DNA of 40,060 nucleotides, from contig JAEEXY010000024.1 of assembly GCA_016288005.1 (NCBI GenBank), positions 1 through 40,060 of the forward strand, read 5' to 3'. Below, one piece after another: positions 32,998 through 40,060 of this stretch. The notes under the pieces are model-generated. The model was not told the DNA's origin, made no database searches, and was given only the letters and a program-made list of their open reading frames with translations. Both the position numbers and the translations under genes were made by a program. The DNA comes from Lachnospiraceae bacterium. GTDB lineage: Bacteria; Bacillota; Clostridia; Lachnospirales; Lachnospiraceae. The first letter of the stretch is position 1, and the number at the start of each line of letters is the position of its first letter.

Positions 32998-33336
32998 ATG
33001 CCTAATTATCTCAATATTGTCAACGTTTCCGGAGAAGATAAGCGTCTGGTCAAGCAGGACCTTAAATTCCGCACGGGTAAGTTTATCTGGAGGATCGTAT
33101 TCAATATCCCGTTAAACCCCGCCACGGTCAATAACGACAATCTCATGGTGTATACAAGCCAGGGTACTCTGGTCGACACCAAGATCTCATACAATCCCGA
33201 TCTCCATGCGATCGAGATCGAACCTACCGAGGCCTATGCCTCGGGTGAGAATTATACTCTTCATGTTACAAAAAAGGTAGAATCAAAAGGAGGCCAGAAT
33301 CTCAAGAATGAGATCGACCTCGAATTTGTTGTGTAA
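32998..33336 (+). CDS. Small protein with a SbsA/Big_5-type Ig-like domain
   Basis: 112 aa. After KFIWRIVFNIPLNPATVNNDNLMVY comes LVDTKISYNPDLHAIEIEP, YASGENYTLHVTKKVESKGG and NEIDLEFVV, the strand order of the Big_5/SbsA Ig-like domain (FS.P.....N..V......G...). In surface proteins such domains are repeated; here there is only one, without signal peptide or anchor. AAAGGA precedes the ATG. It ends 3 nt from the convergent 794-aa gene, with no terminator between. A cytoplasmic role is likely but unknown. Confidence 0.65.
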   Translation: MPNYLNIVNVSGEDKRLVKQDLKFRTGKFIWRIVFNIPLNPATVNNDNLMVYTSQGTLVDTKISYNPDLHAIEIEPTEAYASGENYTLHVTKKVESKGGQNLKNEIDLEFVV

Positions 33337-33339
33337 ACC

Positions 33340-35724
33340 TTATTCTGTTACATCCGCAGCGATCACAGTACGGTCGTTGCTCTTAACCTGTTCAAAGCCG
33401 CCGGCCAGGAGCTTCTTTGCGTTCCTGGTCTCCATGCTGTCGATCACGCCGCCGATAAAGCGGTCTGCCTCGGCAAGGCTTCCTTCATGCACTTCCCTGA
33501 CGATCGATTTAAGCTTCTTCATTATCAGCTGATAAGCGTGCTTCTCCACATTGCAGCTGTTTTCTGCCAGCCTTACGAACAGCAGGTCTTCCATGTCCTC
33601 CATATCATATGACGGTATGTGCACGCGCTGCGGGAACATGCTGTTTATCTCTCTGTGGTCCTTCAGCAGTCTGTTAAGCTCACTCCTGTAATCAGTGATT
33701 ATCACCGCCGTCCTGCCCGCAAATCTCTCATTGGCCTTAAGGAGTCTTGCGACCGCATCCGCAGAGAGCTTTCCTGCGTTGTTGATCAGCAGGCAGCATC
33801 CGAGCAGACGCTCCATCTTGTCCTCGAGGCTCATCGCGTTGATCTTCTCCGCCTCGGAAAACGCCACCTGAGGGTTCTTTAAGAAGCCGTTCTGGTAGAG
33901 TATCTTTGTGATCCCCTTGATAATGGTCTTGCTGCCGCTGTTGTGCTCGCCCGAAACGATCAGGCACTTATTCTTGATCTGGGGATTGAGCAGTATCTCG
34001 AGAGTCTTGATGAGCTGTCCCCTGATATCGCGCTGGTAAGCGAAAAATCCGAAGTAATCCTCGAGCTGCATGCCCTTTTTGTCGAGAAATGCGGCGAGAA
34101 GGCTGTCAGCCGCTATCTTCGCGCCTCCGAGGCCCTTAAACGTATGCTGCATAAGCTCGGGCTCCGGCTCTTCGGCCTTTGAGATCGCGGCCTCGGGTTC
34201 CTCTTCTGTCTCTGCTTCGGCTTCAGTCTCCGCTCCGGACTCCTCACCGGACGCCTCCGCGTTCAATGCCGCATCCGTAGTCCTGTCATCCTCTGCCTCT
34301 GCCTCGGTATCAGTCTCAGACTCCTCGTAGGACTCTGCCCCGGTCTCTGCCTCAGACTCCTCGTAGGACTCTGCCCCGGTCTCTGCCTCAGACTCCTCGT
34401 AGGACTCTGCCCCGTTCTCAGCATCATCCTCCGGCTCAGCCTCATATGTCTCAGCGACAGGCTCTCCGTCCTCTGCCGCTTCGGACTCAACATCCTCCGC
34501 TGCCTCAGGCTCTTCTTCGTCCTCTTCGAGCTCCATATCTTCTTCTATGACGTCATCCGCCGCAGGCTCATACTCCGCGCGGCTCATGTCCGCAGCCGGA
34601 GCGTTCGCGGCTGAGCTGCCGTTATCGCCAAAGTCTTCGTCGTTAAATACTCCCGATACATCCACGGGCTCCACTTCGATGTAGCCGCCCTCATAGCCCT
34701 CTATCTGCGCGAATACTTCATCCGCGATCTTGATATCGTCCGTATCCTGCTCAAAGTCCCTGAGCTCCTCGGCAAAGTCGGACTCTTCTTCGTTTTCCCG
34801 CTCCGCATCGTCTCTGCCAGCCGCACCGGCCTCTGCTGCCGCGGGCTCTGCATATCCGTCGTCACGGACGGTCTCTGCCCCGGTATATTCCCCGGACTCC
34901 GTATAACCTTCGGTGCCGTTATCTTCCCCGACAGTTCCGGGAGTCTCTGCTGTCTCATCCGCGGACTCCCCGGGAACAACTACCATATCGTCGTCACTCT
35001 CGTCCCCGGTAAGCGAAGCCGCAGCCTCTTCGACGCTGCCTATGATCTCGACTATTCCGGAGTCGTCCGCATCCTGCGCGGCCGCAGTCTCTGCCTCGGT
35101 CCCGGCCTGCTCCCTGTTCCGTTCTGCCTTACCCGCATGCATAACGCCCGAGAGCTCGCCCAGGTAATATGCCTTCAGGGCCTTTGCCCTGTCCACGTAC
35201 TCGCCGTCGCCGAACCAGATGACTATATCGTCGCACTCTCTGATGCAGTCATCCTTTCTGCCTGCCTTATGATACAGCTTCGCGAGCTCATACGCCCACG
35301 AATCGATGTATTCCGTGGCTTTGAGCTTCTCGAGATGCTCGATCAGGGTGTCGTAATTCCTGCCCTTGATCTTGTCTATGCTGTAACGGAAGATATAATT
35401 GTAAAAATCATCGGGCGCCATCGCCTTGAACTCGCGATAATATTTCTCCGCCTCTTCGACCTTTTTCAGGCGTACCGAAAGATTGATCAGCTGCATCAGG
35501 ATGCTGCGCGTCTTTTTGCGTGAATACAATTCGTCGAGACACTCTCCCGCCTTTGCCAGCATGCCGCTCTCCAGATACAGATCGGACATTATCGTAAGGT
35601 CCGAATTGCTCCTGACCGCGGACGGACTGAGACAGTCAGCCAGCTTCAGGGCCTCCTCGTTCCTGCCTGCCCTGATATTCTCTTTCATCTGCTCCAGACG
35701 GATAAAATTCCTGTATCTTTCCAC
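33340..35724 (-). CDS. TPR / acidic linker / degenerate AAA-like ATPase protein
   Basis: 794 aa. Residues 1-190 are TPR-like helical repeats (AGRNEEALKLADCL, LEEAEKYYREF-type units). Residues about 200-520 are very acidic, low-complexity, with three near-identical 12-residue units (ESYEESEAETGA). Residues about 540-790 resemble an AAA+ domain of CbxX/SpoVK type: a Walker-A-like SGEHNSGSKT that has one residue too many between G and K, and a Walker B-like LLINNAGKLS with Asn-Asn in place of Asp-Glu. ATP hydrolysis is therefore doubtful; a scaffold role is more likely. The start is GTG at 35724 with AGGTG upstream. It is the last gene in an operon with the ABC ATPase. Confidence 0.7.
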   Translation of the reverse strand: MERYRNFIRLEQMKENIRAGRNEEALKLADCLSPSAVRSNSDLTIMSDLYLESGMLAKAGECLDELYSRKKTRSILMQLINLSVRLKKVEEAEKYYREFKAMAPDDFYNYIFRYSIDKIKGRNYDTLIEHLEKLKATEYIDSWAYELAKLYHKAGRKDDCIRECDDIVIWFGDGEYVDRAKALKAYYLGELSGVMHAGKAERNREQAGTEAETAAAQDADDSGIVEIIGSVEEAAASLTGDESDDDMVVVPGESADETAETPGTVGEDNGTEGYTESGEYTGAETVRDDGYAEPAAAEAGAAGRDDAERENEEESDFAEELRDFEQDTDDIKIADEVFAQIEGYEGGYIEVEPVDVSGVFNDEDFGDNGSSAANAPAADMSRAEYEPAADDVIEEDMELEEDEEEPEAAEDVESEAAEDGEPVAETYEAEPEDDAENGAESYEESEAETGAESYEESEAETGAESYEESETDTEAEAEDDRTTDAALNAEASGEESGAETEAEAETEEEPEAAISKAEEPEPELMQHTFKGLGGAKIAADSLLAAFLDKKGMQLEDYFGFFAYQRDIRGQLIKTLEILLNPQIKNKCLIVSGEHNSGSKTIIKGITKILYQNGFLKNPQVAFSEAEKINAMSLEDKMERLLGCCLLINNAGKLSADAVARLLKANERFAGRTAVIITDYRSELNRLLKDHREINSMFPQRVHIPSYDMEDMEDLLFVRLAENSCNVEKHAYQLIMKKLKSIVREVHEGSLAEADRFIGGVIDSMETRNAKKLLAGGFEQVKSNDRTVIAADVTE
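34315..34416 (-). repeat. 36-bp tandem repeat inside the acidic region
   Basis: Three copies (34315-34350, 34351-34386, 34387 to about 34416) of a 36-bp unit encoding a 12-residue Glu/Ser/Tyr-rich block, with almost no base changes. Recent expansion or copy-number change is likely; each unit is in frame. Confidence 0.85.
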
Positions 35725-35760
35725 CGGTCCGCACCTGCTTTCCTAATTCTTCCTCTTACA

Positions 35761-36486
35761 TTACCGCTGCCCGCAGAGCCTGTTATAGAGCTCTGTCAGC
35801 GTGATCCTTCCCTCCGGGGTCCCGAGCAGCTCGTCCTTTGCGCCGAACGCGCGGCATTTGCCGCCGTCCATCACACAGAGATGCGTCGAGATCCTCTCAA
35901 CCTCTTCCATATAGTGGCCGACGTATATAACGGCCGTCCCCTGCTGTTTAAGGCTCTCTATGGCCTCGAGTATCTGGCTGCCCGACTGTATATCGATGCC
36001 CGTCGTGGGCTCGTCGAGCACTACCAGCTCGGGTTCATGCAGCAGCGCGACACCTATGTTCAGCCGTCTCTTCATGCCGCCCGAATACTCGCTGACACGC
36101 TTTTTCAGCATATCACGGTCAAAGCCGATGATCCGGCAGACTCTCTCTGTCGCCGCGTCGAGCCCTGCTGCGGGCACTCCGTAGCTCCTGCCCCAGAAAC
36201 GTAGATTGTCCATGCCGGAAAGTGTCTCGTACAGCGCGATATCCTGCGGCACAAAACCCATCTTTGAACGGATCGCGCGCGGATTCGAGACAATGTCCTC
36301 GCCGTTGTACAGTATGGTCCCGCCGTCCGGTTTTATCAGCGTCGCGATCATCGATACGCAGGTCGATTTGCCGGCGCCGTTCGCGCCGATCATCCCGAGT
36401 ATCTGCCCCTTGTCCACGCTGAAGGACAGCCCGTCCACGACTCTTTTTCCGTGATAATTCTTGATAACGTTTTTTACTTCAAGCAT
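35761..36486 (-). CDS. ABC transporter ATP-binding protein (lone)
   Basis: 241 aa. Walker A GANGAGKST, Q-loop FVPQDIALYE, signature YSGGMKRRLN, Walker B LVVLDEPTTGID, and H-loop VGHYMEE: all complete. The sequence is of the drug/Na+-exporter (CcmA/NatA) type that normally pairs with a separate permease, but no permease gene is next to it. TTTGGAG precedes the ATG. It lies between the CNB-fold protein (23 nt gap) and the TPR protein (36 nt gap), suggesting a three-gene operon. Confidence 0.9.
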   Translation of the reverse strand: MLEVKNVIKNYHGKRVVDGLSFSVDKGQILGMIGANGAGKSTCVSMIATLIKPDGGTILYNGEDIVSNPRAIRSKMGFVPQDIALYETLSGMDNLRFWGRSYGVPAAGLDAATERVCRIIGFDRDMLKKRVSEYSGGMKRRLNIGVALLHEPELVVLDEPTTGIDIQSGSQILEAIESLKQQGTAVIYVGHYMEEVERISTHLCVMDGGKCRAFGAKDELLGTPEGRITLTELYNRLCGQR

Positions 36487-36509
36487 AACCGCTCCAAATC
36501 ACTGCCGCA

Positions 36510-38822
36510 TTACAGACTCTTATAGAATTCGAGCGTCCGCACAAGCTCCTCGGGTACTTCGATACCCTTGGCTTCGAGCGCCTTATGGCGCAGCTCCAGC
36601 TCATGGACCTTTTTGCCGCGCTCTCTGTTGCTCCTTGAAAATGCAGCTTCAAAAATAGGCTGGCGGCAGATATTCTCACGGATGTTCGCCGCAAACGGGC
36701 AATACGTCGCGAGGATCTCGCGCACTACCTTGTTAAGGCGCACGGAGCCCGTGCTCTCTGCCTTGATCCACGCCTCGTAATCGAGCGTGAATACCTGTCG
36801 CAGATTGTTTCTTCCGCGCTGTATCTGCAGCTTTACCTTTTCCTTCCACTCATCGGACAGATCGTGGTTCTTTTTGTAGAACTGGATATAATCCGAATAC
36901 TCCGCGGTGAGCGAGCGCACCTGGATATTGTTCCAGTTGACGCCCTGTATCGTCTTGCACAGCGCCCATCTGAAATGACCGAACGCGCGCGTCAGCATAT
37001 CGTTAAGGCCCGCGAACGTGAACGCAGGCGCAAAGAACCTGCCCTCGCTGTCGCGCTTTCTGCCCGTGATCTCCTGCCACATTACCACATTCTCGCCCGC
37101 GATCGGATATATCACGAAGTTCGGGTAAACGTTCTTCATCTCGTACTCGCGCTCAATGCCCTTTTCCTCATCGACAAACAGCGCCTCGCGGCAGAATACC
37201 GAGAAATCGATCGCGGTAAGGTCCTCGACCGCGAAATTCAGGCGTTTCGAGGTCATGTAGCCCCTCTCGATGTCGCCCGAGAGCTGCTCCGAATAGAGGA
37301 ACGGTACAAAGATCGAGAGCTGGCCGTTTACGACTCTGTTCGCATGGACCATGACATTGTTGATCTCGTATTCGAGCTTTTTGACGGGGTCCGAAAGGAG
37401 CTCCTGCGCCTCTTCCTCGGAGATCGCGCCGGATTTGCGCTGCTCGCGCAGTGCCTCGGCGTAGTCCTGTCCGAGATCGTTTCGTGAAGGCTCCTGTTCT
37501 TCGTTGTATATGGCCCTCAGCCACTCCGACATAGAATATACCCTGCAGGGTGAATCGACTGAGGTTTTCTTCAGTGAAAGTATCTGTACCAGCTCTTCCG
37601 GTGTGATCAGCTTTTCGCTGATAAATCCGAGGTCCAGCAGCATCTCAACGGCCTTCGGCACGGTCGCCTGGTTGAACGACTCGAGCGCAGCCAGCTTATA
37701 TACGGCATAATAATGCTCTGTAAGGCCCTTTCTGAGCTTTCTGACGGCCTCGTCGGTGCTGGCCTTGTCGGGAAGCTCCGCAAACTGCTTCAGCAGCTCC
37801 GCAAAGGCCTCGGCCTTTTCCTTGGGATAGCCCGCATAGTCCGTGATCTGCCTGAATGAATTGTTCAGGGAATTGACCATATTCGCGAGCGCGCCTTCCA
37901 CGGCCGCTCCCGCCACATCGTTCTCGTCACGGAAATCGCCGCCGCCCATGTACGCCACGAACATCTCCGCGAGCCTGTCCTCATCTACCCGCCACGTACG
38001 CAGGGTCTGGCTGCCGATCAGCTGCTTTACGAGATCGGTGTATTCCCTGCATGCGGTTATCATATCGTCGATCACCGAAGCGTCGGCGCCTTTTTTCTTA
38101 AGATCGATCGCAAGTCCCATGAGGCTCCTGAACAGGCTCTTTTCGCTGCCTGCCAGGATCATGTACAGTTCCTCGACATAATCGGCCGTCTCCTCGCATG
38201 CCTGCAGCAGCGAGTCCTCGCAGACTGTCATGCGCTTCATCTCTTCGACCGCGAGTTTCGAGCTGAAGCTGTAGAAATTCTTAAATGACTCATAAGGGAT
38301 CTTCGAATACTCCAGTAATGTCTGTGTATCGGGATGCTCGGCGACTTCCGGCGAAAAAGGCTCTATGCCCGCGATATGCGCCATGATCTCGGTCTTGCAG
38401 CCGTTTCTCTGCGCAGTGCTTAAAAACTCATCGTTAAATGCCTTCAGATCCTCGTAGAGGCTCGTTGCGCACTCGGCGAGCTTCCCCTTATGCTTTGAGA
38501 GCTCCGAGATCAGACGGGCATGGTTATACACCGTGATCCCGTTATAATCTTTGTTTGCCGCCAGCAGCGCAAAAAGCGCCTTCTCCGAATCGGCCGAAAC
38601 CGCGTAAACCGAAGCGTCTTCCACCGCTTTGCAGGTATATGAGCACGACCTGCCGAGGAGCTGTTCGAGCCCCAGAAGGGTGCCCGCGCCCATGACGATC
38701 CCGGCGCCGCTCCCCGACAGCACGACCTTGCCCTTCAGCACCATATAGATGCATCCGTCCGCCTTGCCCGCTTCGAAGATCACAGTCCCCGCCGATACCT
38801 GATTGGTTGAATTTAAAGTCAT
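36510..38822 (-). CDS. Large protein with N-terminal degenerate cyclic-nucleotide-binding fold
   Basis: 770 aa. Residues about 1-100 follow the Crp-type cNMP-binding beta-roll: VSAGTVIFEAGKADGCIYMVLKGKVVL, then GAGTLLGLEQLLGRSCSYTCKAVEDASVYAV. In the phosphate-binding cassette the usual Glu and Arg seem replaced (Leu and Cys by my alignment), so cyclic nucleotide binding is doubtful. The other 670 residues are mainly helical with no domain I recognise, and without membrane segments; a conserved-looking late part reads GKKVHELELRHKALEAKG. GGAG lies about 10 nt before the ATG. It heads the operon with the ABC ATPase and the TPR protein. Confidence 0.65.
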   Translation of the reverse strand: MTLNSTNQVSAGTVIFEAGKADGCIYMVLKGKVVLSGSGAGIVMGAGTLLGLEQLLGRSCSYTCKAVEDASVYAVSADSEKALFALLAANKDYNGITVYNHARLISELSKHKGKLAECATSLYEDLKAFNDEFLSTAQRNGCKTEIMAHIAGIEPFSPEVAEHPDTQTLLEYSKIPYESFKNFYSFSSKLAVEEMKRMTVCEDSLLQACEETADYVEELYMILAGSEKSLFRSLMGLAIDLKKKGADASVIDDMITACREYTDLVKQLIGSQTLRTWRVDEDRLAEMFVAYMGGGDFRDENDVAGAAVEGALANMVNSLNNSFRQITDYAGYPKEKAEAFAELLKQFAELPDKASTDEAVRKLRKGLTEHYYAVYKLAALESFNQATVPKAVEMLLDLGFISEKLITPEELVQILSLKKTSVDSPCRVYSMSEWLRAIYNEEQEPSRNDLGQDYAEALREQRKSGAISEEEAQELLSDPVKKLEYEINNVMVHANRVVNGQLSIFVPFLYSEQLSGDIERGYMTSKRLNFAVEDLTAIDFSVFCREALFVDEEKGIEREYEMKNVYPNFVIYPIAGENVVMWQEITGRKRDSEGRFFAPAFTFAGLNDMLTRAFGHFRWALCKTIQGVNWNNIQVRSLTAEYSDYIQFYKKNHDLSDEWKEKVKLQIQRGRNNLRQVFTLDYEAWIKAESTGSVRLNKVVREILATYCPFAANIRENICRQPIFEAAFSRSNRERGKKVHELELRHKALEAKGIEVPEELVRTLEFYKSL

Positions 38823-38893
38823 AAGAGTATTCTCCGGTCAATACACAAAAATGATTATTAAACCTTACCACTGCTCACATTTATTCATTTTCA

Positions 38894-38922
38894 ATTATAA
38901 GACAACATTTCCGCAAACGCAA
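38894..38922 (-). promoter_or_regulatory. Candidate promoter of the CNB-fold/ABC/TPR operon
   Basis: Minus strand TTGCGT (38922-38917), a 17-nt spacer and TATAAT (38899-38894). The -10 is perfect and the -35 weak. The leader is about 65 nt. Confidence 0.5.
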
Positions 38923-38932
38923 TAAATAAGGA

Positions 38933-38959
38933 CATCTCACGGGAAAAACCCGTAAGATG
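38933..38959. terminator. 11-bp hairpin downstream of the SRP RNA
   Basis: CATCTCACGGG (38933-38943) and CCCGTAAGATG (38949-38959) pair fully (one G.T) around AAAAA. It lies after the SRP RNA's own U-run and upstream of the next promoter, so it likely insulates the operon. Confidence 0.6.
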
Positions 38960-38987
38960 CCCATTATGAGAACTGTAATTGTCGCAC

Positions 38988-39257
38988 AAAAAAGCCGCGC
39001 GTTCTGCTTCGAATGAAAAATATCGCCGTTACCCATACAGTTAACTCGGTCCAGGCTGCCTCACAACACACAGAATGCACCGCTTAGTGCTGCTGTATTC
39101 CTACCCTGACACGGTTCACGGGTTCCTGTTGTGTGAGACCCAAACGTCAACATCACTTATATGGGGCTGCGCAACACGCCCCACCCTCTGCCGAACATCA
39201 CCCCTGCTGTAGCGGATTGCAGGTTCAGGGCACCGCTGACTCCCCGGCTGCGCGACA
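38988..39257 (-). ncRNA. ffs: Signal recognition particle RNA, large (Alu-containing) type
   Basis: About 265-270 nt, the size of Bacillus scRNA. The 5' GUCGCGC (39256-39250) pairs with 3' GCGCGGC (39000-38994), followed by six U (38993-38988). The Alu domain has the Firmicutes-type GGTGCCCTGAACCTGCAATC and GCTACAGCAGGGGTGA segments. The SRP54-binding domain IV is at 39112-39083: GTGTCAGGGTAGGAATACAG then CAGCAC, with the GGAA tetraloop and AGCA symmetric loop. It is bound by Ffh and directs membrane-protein translation to the membrane. It has its own near-consensus promoter. Apparent small reading frames inside it are not genes. Confidence 0.92.
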
Positions 39258-39263
39258 AATGAT

Positions 39264-39292
39264 AGTATAATGGCTTTTTCTTCCGATGTCAA
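39264..39292 (-). promoter_or_regulatory. SRP RNA promoter
   Basis: Minus strand TTGACA (39292-39287), a 17-nt spacer and TATACT (39269-39264). It places the RNA start at about 39257, exactly at the first base of the closing helix. Confidence 0.88.
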
Positions 39293-39317
39293 GAAGGCTT
39301 TATCCTGCGTATCCTGC

Positions 39318-40060
39318 TTATTCCGCAAGACCTTCCGCTATGCCGAGTACAGCGATTCCGGCGATAACCACCGCCACCGCGATGTACTGCTTTGCGTTCA
39401 GCTTTTCCTTAAGGAATATCCTCGAAAGGATCAGCGAGATAATGCTGTAGGATGCGATCATGGGAGCTGCTACAACGCCGTTGCCGCTCATCGCATATAC
39501 ATATGTTGCCTGTCCGGCAGTCTCGAATACCGCTGCAAGTATCCTGCTCACCTGATCGGAGAGCCTTAAAGGTATGAATTCGCCTGCGGCCGCAACGGTC
39601 TCGTCCTTGCCGGATGCAACGGTTGTCTTTCCGTCCAGATCGGCAAGTGCCTTCATAAGCGCCTCATCATCCTCGTCATCAATGCCCTTGAGTGTGTTCA
39701 TCGCCGCATTTTCTTTTGTGGTACCGTTATCCTTGCGCTTCTTCATCTCCGCAGCCTGTTTGATCATAAGGAAAATAAAGATGATCACGCCGCAGATAAG
39801 GAAGGTGAATTCGTAGGAAATATTCGCAACATCCTCCAAGGTCTCCTCGGTAACATTGACAAGAGGAGTAGCATCGATATCGTCAAGATAGAACGCGTCA
39901 AAGAAGGTTCCGAGCGAGTCAACGATCGCGTAAAGGATGGGCATAAGGAATGCAACGATACCGATCCTGTATTTCTCATCCGCCATCTTATCTGCCTCGG
40001 GAAGCTGCGCCCTGTCCTGCTTCAGTTTTATCCTCTCAAGCAGTCCGAGCGCAAGTACGC
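39318..40060 (-). CDS. DMT/EamA-type transporter, C-terminal part (runs off window)
   Basis: 247 codons visible; the frame stays open to the window edge, so the start is missing. Segments: helix IVAFLMPILYAIVDSLGTFF, an acidic loop, helix FTFLICGVIIFIFLMI, then a hydrophilic stretch of about 65-75 residues (KKRKDNGTTKEN...GKDETVAAAG), and a typical EamA end: TAGQATYVYAMSGNGVVAAPMIASYSIISLILSRIFLKEKL, with AVAVVIAGIAVLGI, split here across about four helices. The (A/G).(P)...Y.....LS...L.E.L pattern is the EamA signature. The substrate is unknown. The cytosolic insert between helices is longer than usual. Confidence 0.75.
   Translation of the reverse strand, partial: VLALGLLERIKLKQDRAQLPEADKMADEKYRIGIVAFLMPILYAIVDSLGTFFDAFYLDDIDATPLVNVTEETLEDVANISYEFTFLICGVIIFIFLMIKQAAEMKKRKDNGTTKENAAMNTLKGIDDEDDEALMKALADLDGKTTVASGKDETVAAAGEFIPLRLSDQVSRILAAVFETAGQATYVYAMSGNGVVAAPMIASYSIISLILSRIFLKEKLNAKQYIAVAVVIAGIAVLGIAEGLAE

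Noticed and set aside
34315-34416. CRISPR-like array
   Set aside because: The units are contiguous without spacers and lie in frame in a coding gene.
39116-39328. Short minus-strand reading frame (70 codons)
   Set aside because: It overlaps the SRP RNA and its promoter; a chance open frame in structured RNA.

Overview
The window looks like a chromosomal segment of an anaerobic, low-to-mid GC Firmicute of class Clostridia, most plausibly a Lachnospiraceae-type gut or rumen bacterium. This is inferred from four things: a large SRP RNA with an Alu domain (minus strand, about 38988-39257), an F-type ATP synthase whose c subunit carries the two-carboxylate Na+ pattern, a Clostridia-type Re-citrate synthase/isopropylmalate synthase relative, and clostridial gene pairs such as Sua5/YwlC next to RpiB. 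I see no tRNA, CRISPR array, prophage module or intact transposase.

Layout. (1) 1-5341, minus: a compact operon with its own promoter (5341-5313). In order it encodes a 58-aa protein, a cytoplasmic BspA/DUF285-type repeat protein, a MutT-like Nudix gene with a stop codon inside the Nudix box, a DnaB-C-like ATPase that has lost the Walker A lysine, a CbxX/CfxQ-type AAA+ protein, and the start of a divergent ClpP. (2) 5342-13326, plus: a leader with two promoters and possible RNA structure, then atpZ-I-B-E-F-H-A-G-D-C and a strong terminator. (3) 13407-13997: a DUF402 gene and a large palindromic repeat. (4) 14006-19729, minus: five genes that appear to form a self-contained envelope-sensing unit. 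They encode a secreted sensor-domain/NlpC-P60 protein, an SH3 lipoprotein, an OmpR-type regulator, a histidine kinase, and a membrane-anchored paralogue of the sensor domain. A promoter with repeated boxes and a perfect palindrome lies upstream. (5) 19773-21398, minus: rpiB and the tRNA t6A gene sua5/ywlC. (6) 21539-25870, plus: Re-citrate synthase-like gene with a GntR-type operator, a GntR/FCD regulator, a protein with seven VYAGP-like repeats plus a zinc ribbon, and a radical SAM/SPASM enzyme.

(7) 25913-30307: hexuronate catabolism. eda (fused to a VOC-like domain), kdgK and uxaC form a minus-strand operon behind a consensus promoter, divergent from an IclR regulator. (8) 30329-33336: an HD-GYP protein, murA (minus), and a small Ig-like/SbsA-like protein. 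(9) 33340-38922, minus: an operon of a large protein with a degenerate cyclic-nucleotide-binding fold, a lone ABC ATPase, and a TPR/acidic/degenerate AAA-like protein. (10) 38988-40060, minus: SRP RNA with a near-consensus promoter, then the C-terminal part of a DMT/EamA transporter running off the window.

The best candidates for undescribed biology are the VYAGP-repeat protein with its radical SAM neighbour (23891-25870), the two-component/NlpC-P60 operon with duplicated sensor domains (14006-19729), and the ClpP/AAA+/inactive-DnaB-like operon (1-5260). Convergent gene ends are repeatedly occupied by long perfect or near-perfect palindromes (13896-13997, 25875-25905, 31434-31465), two of which share the core GGGACGGTTCTTC.
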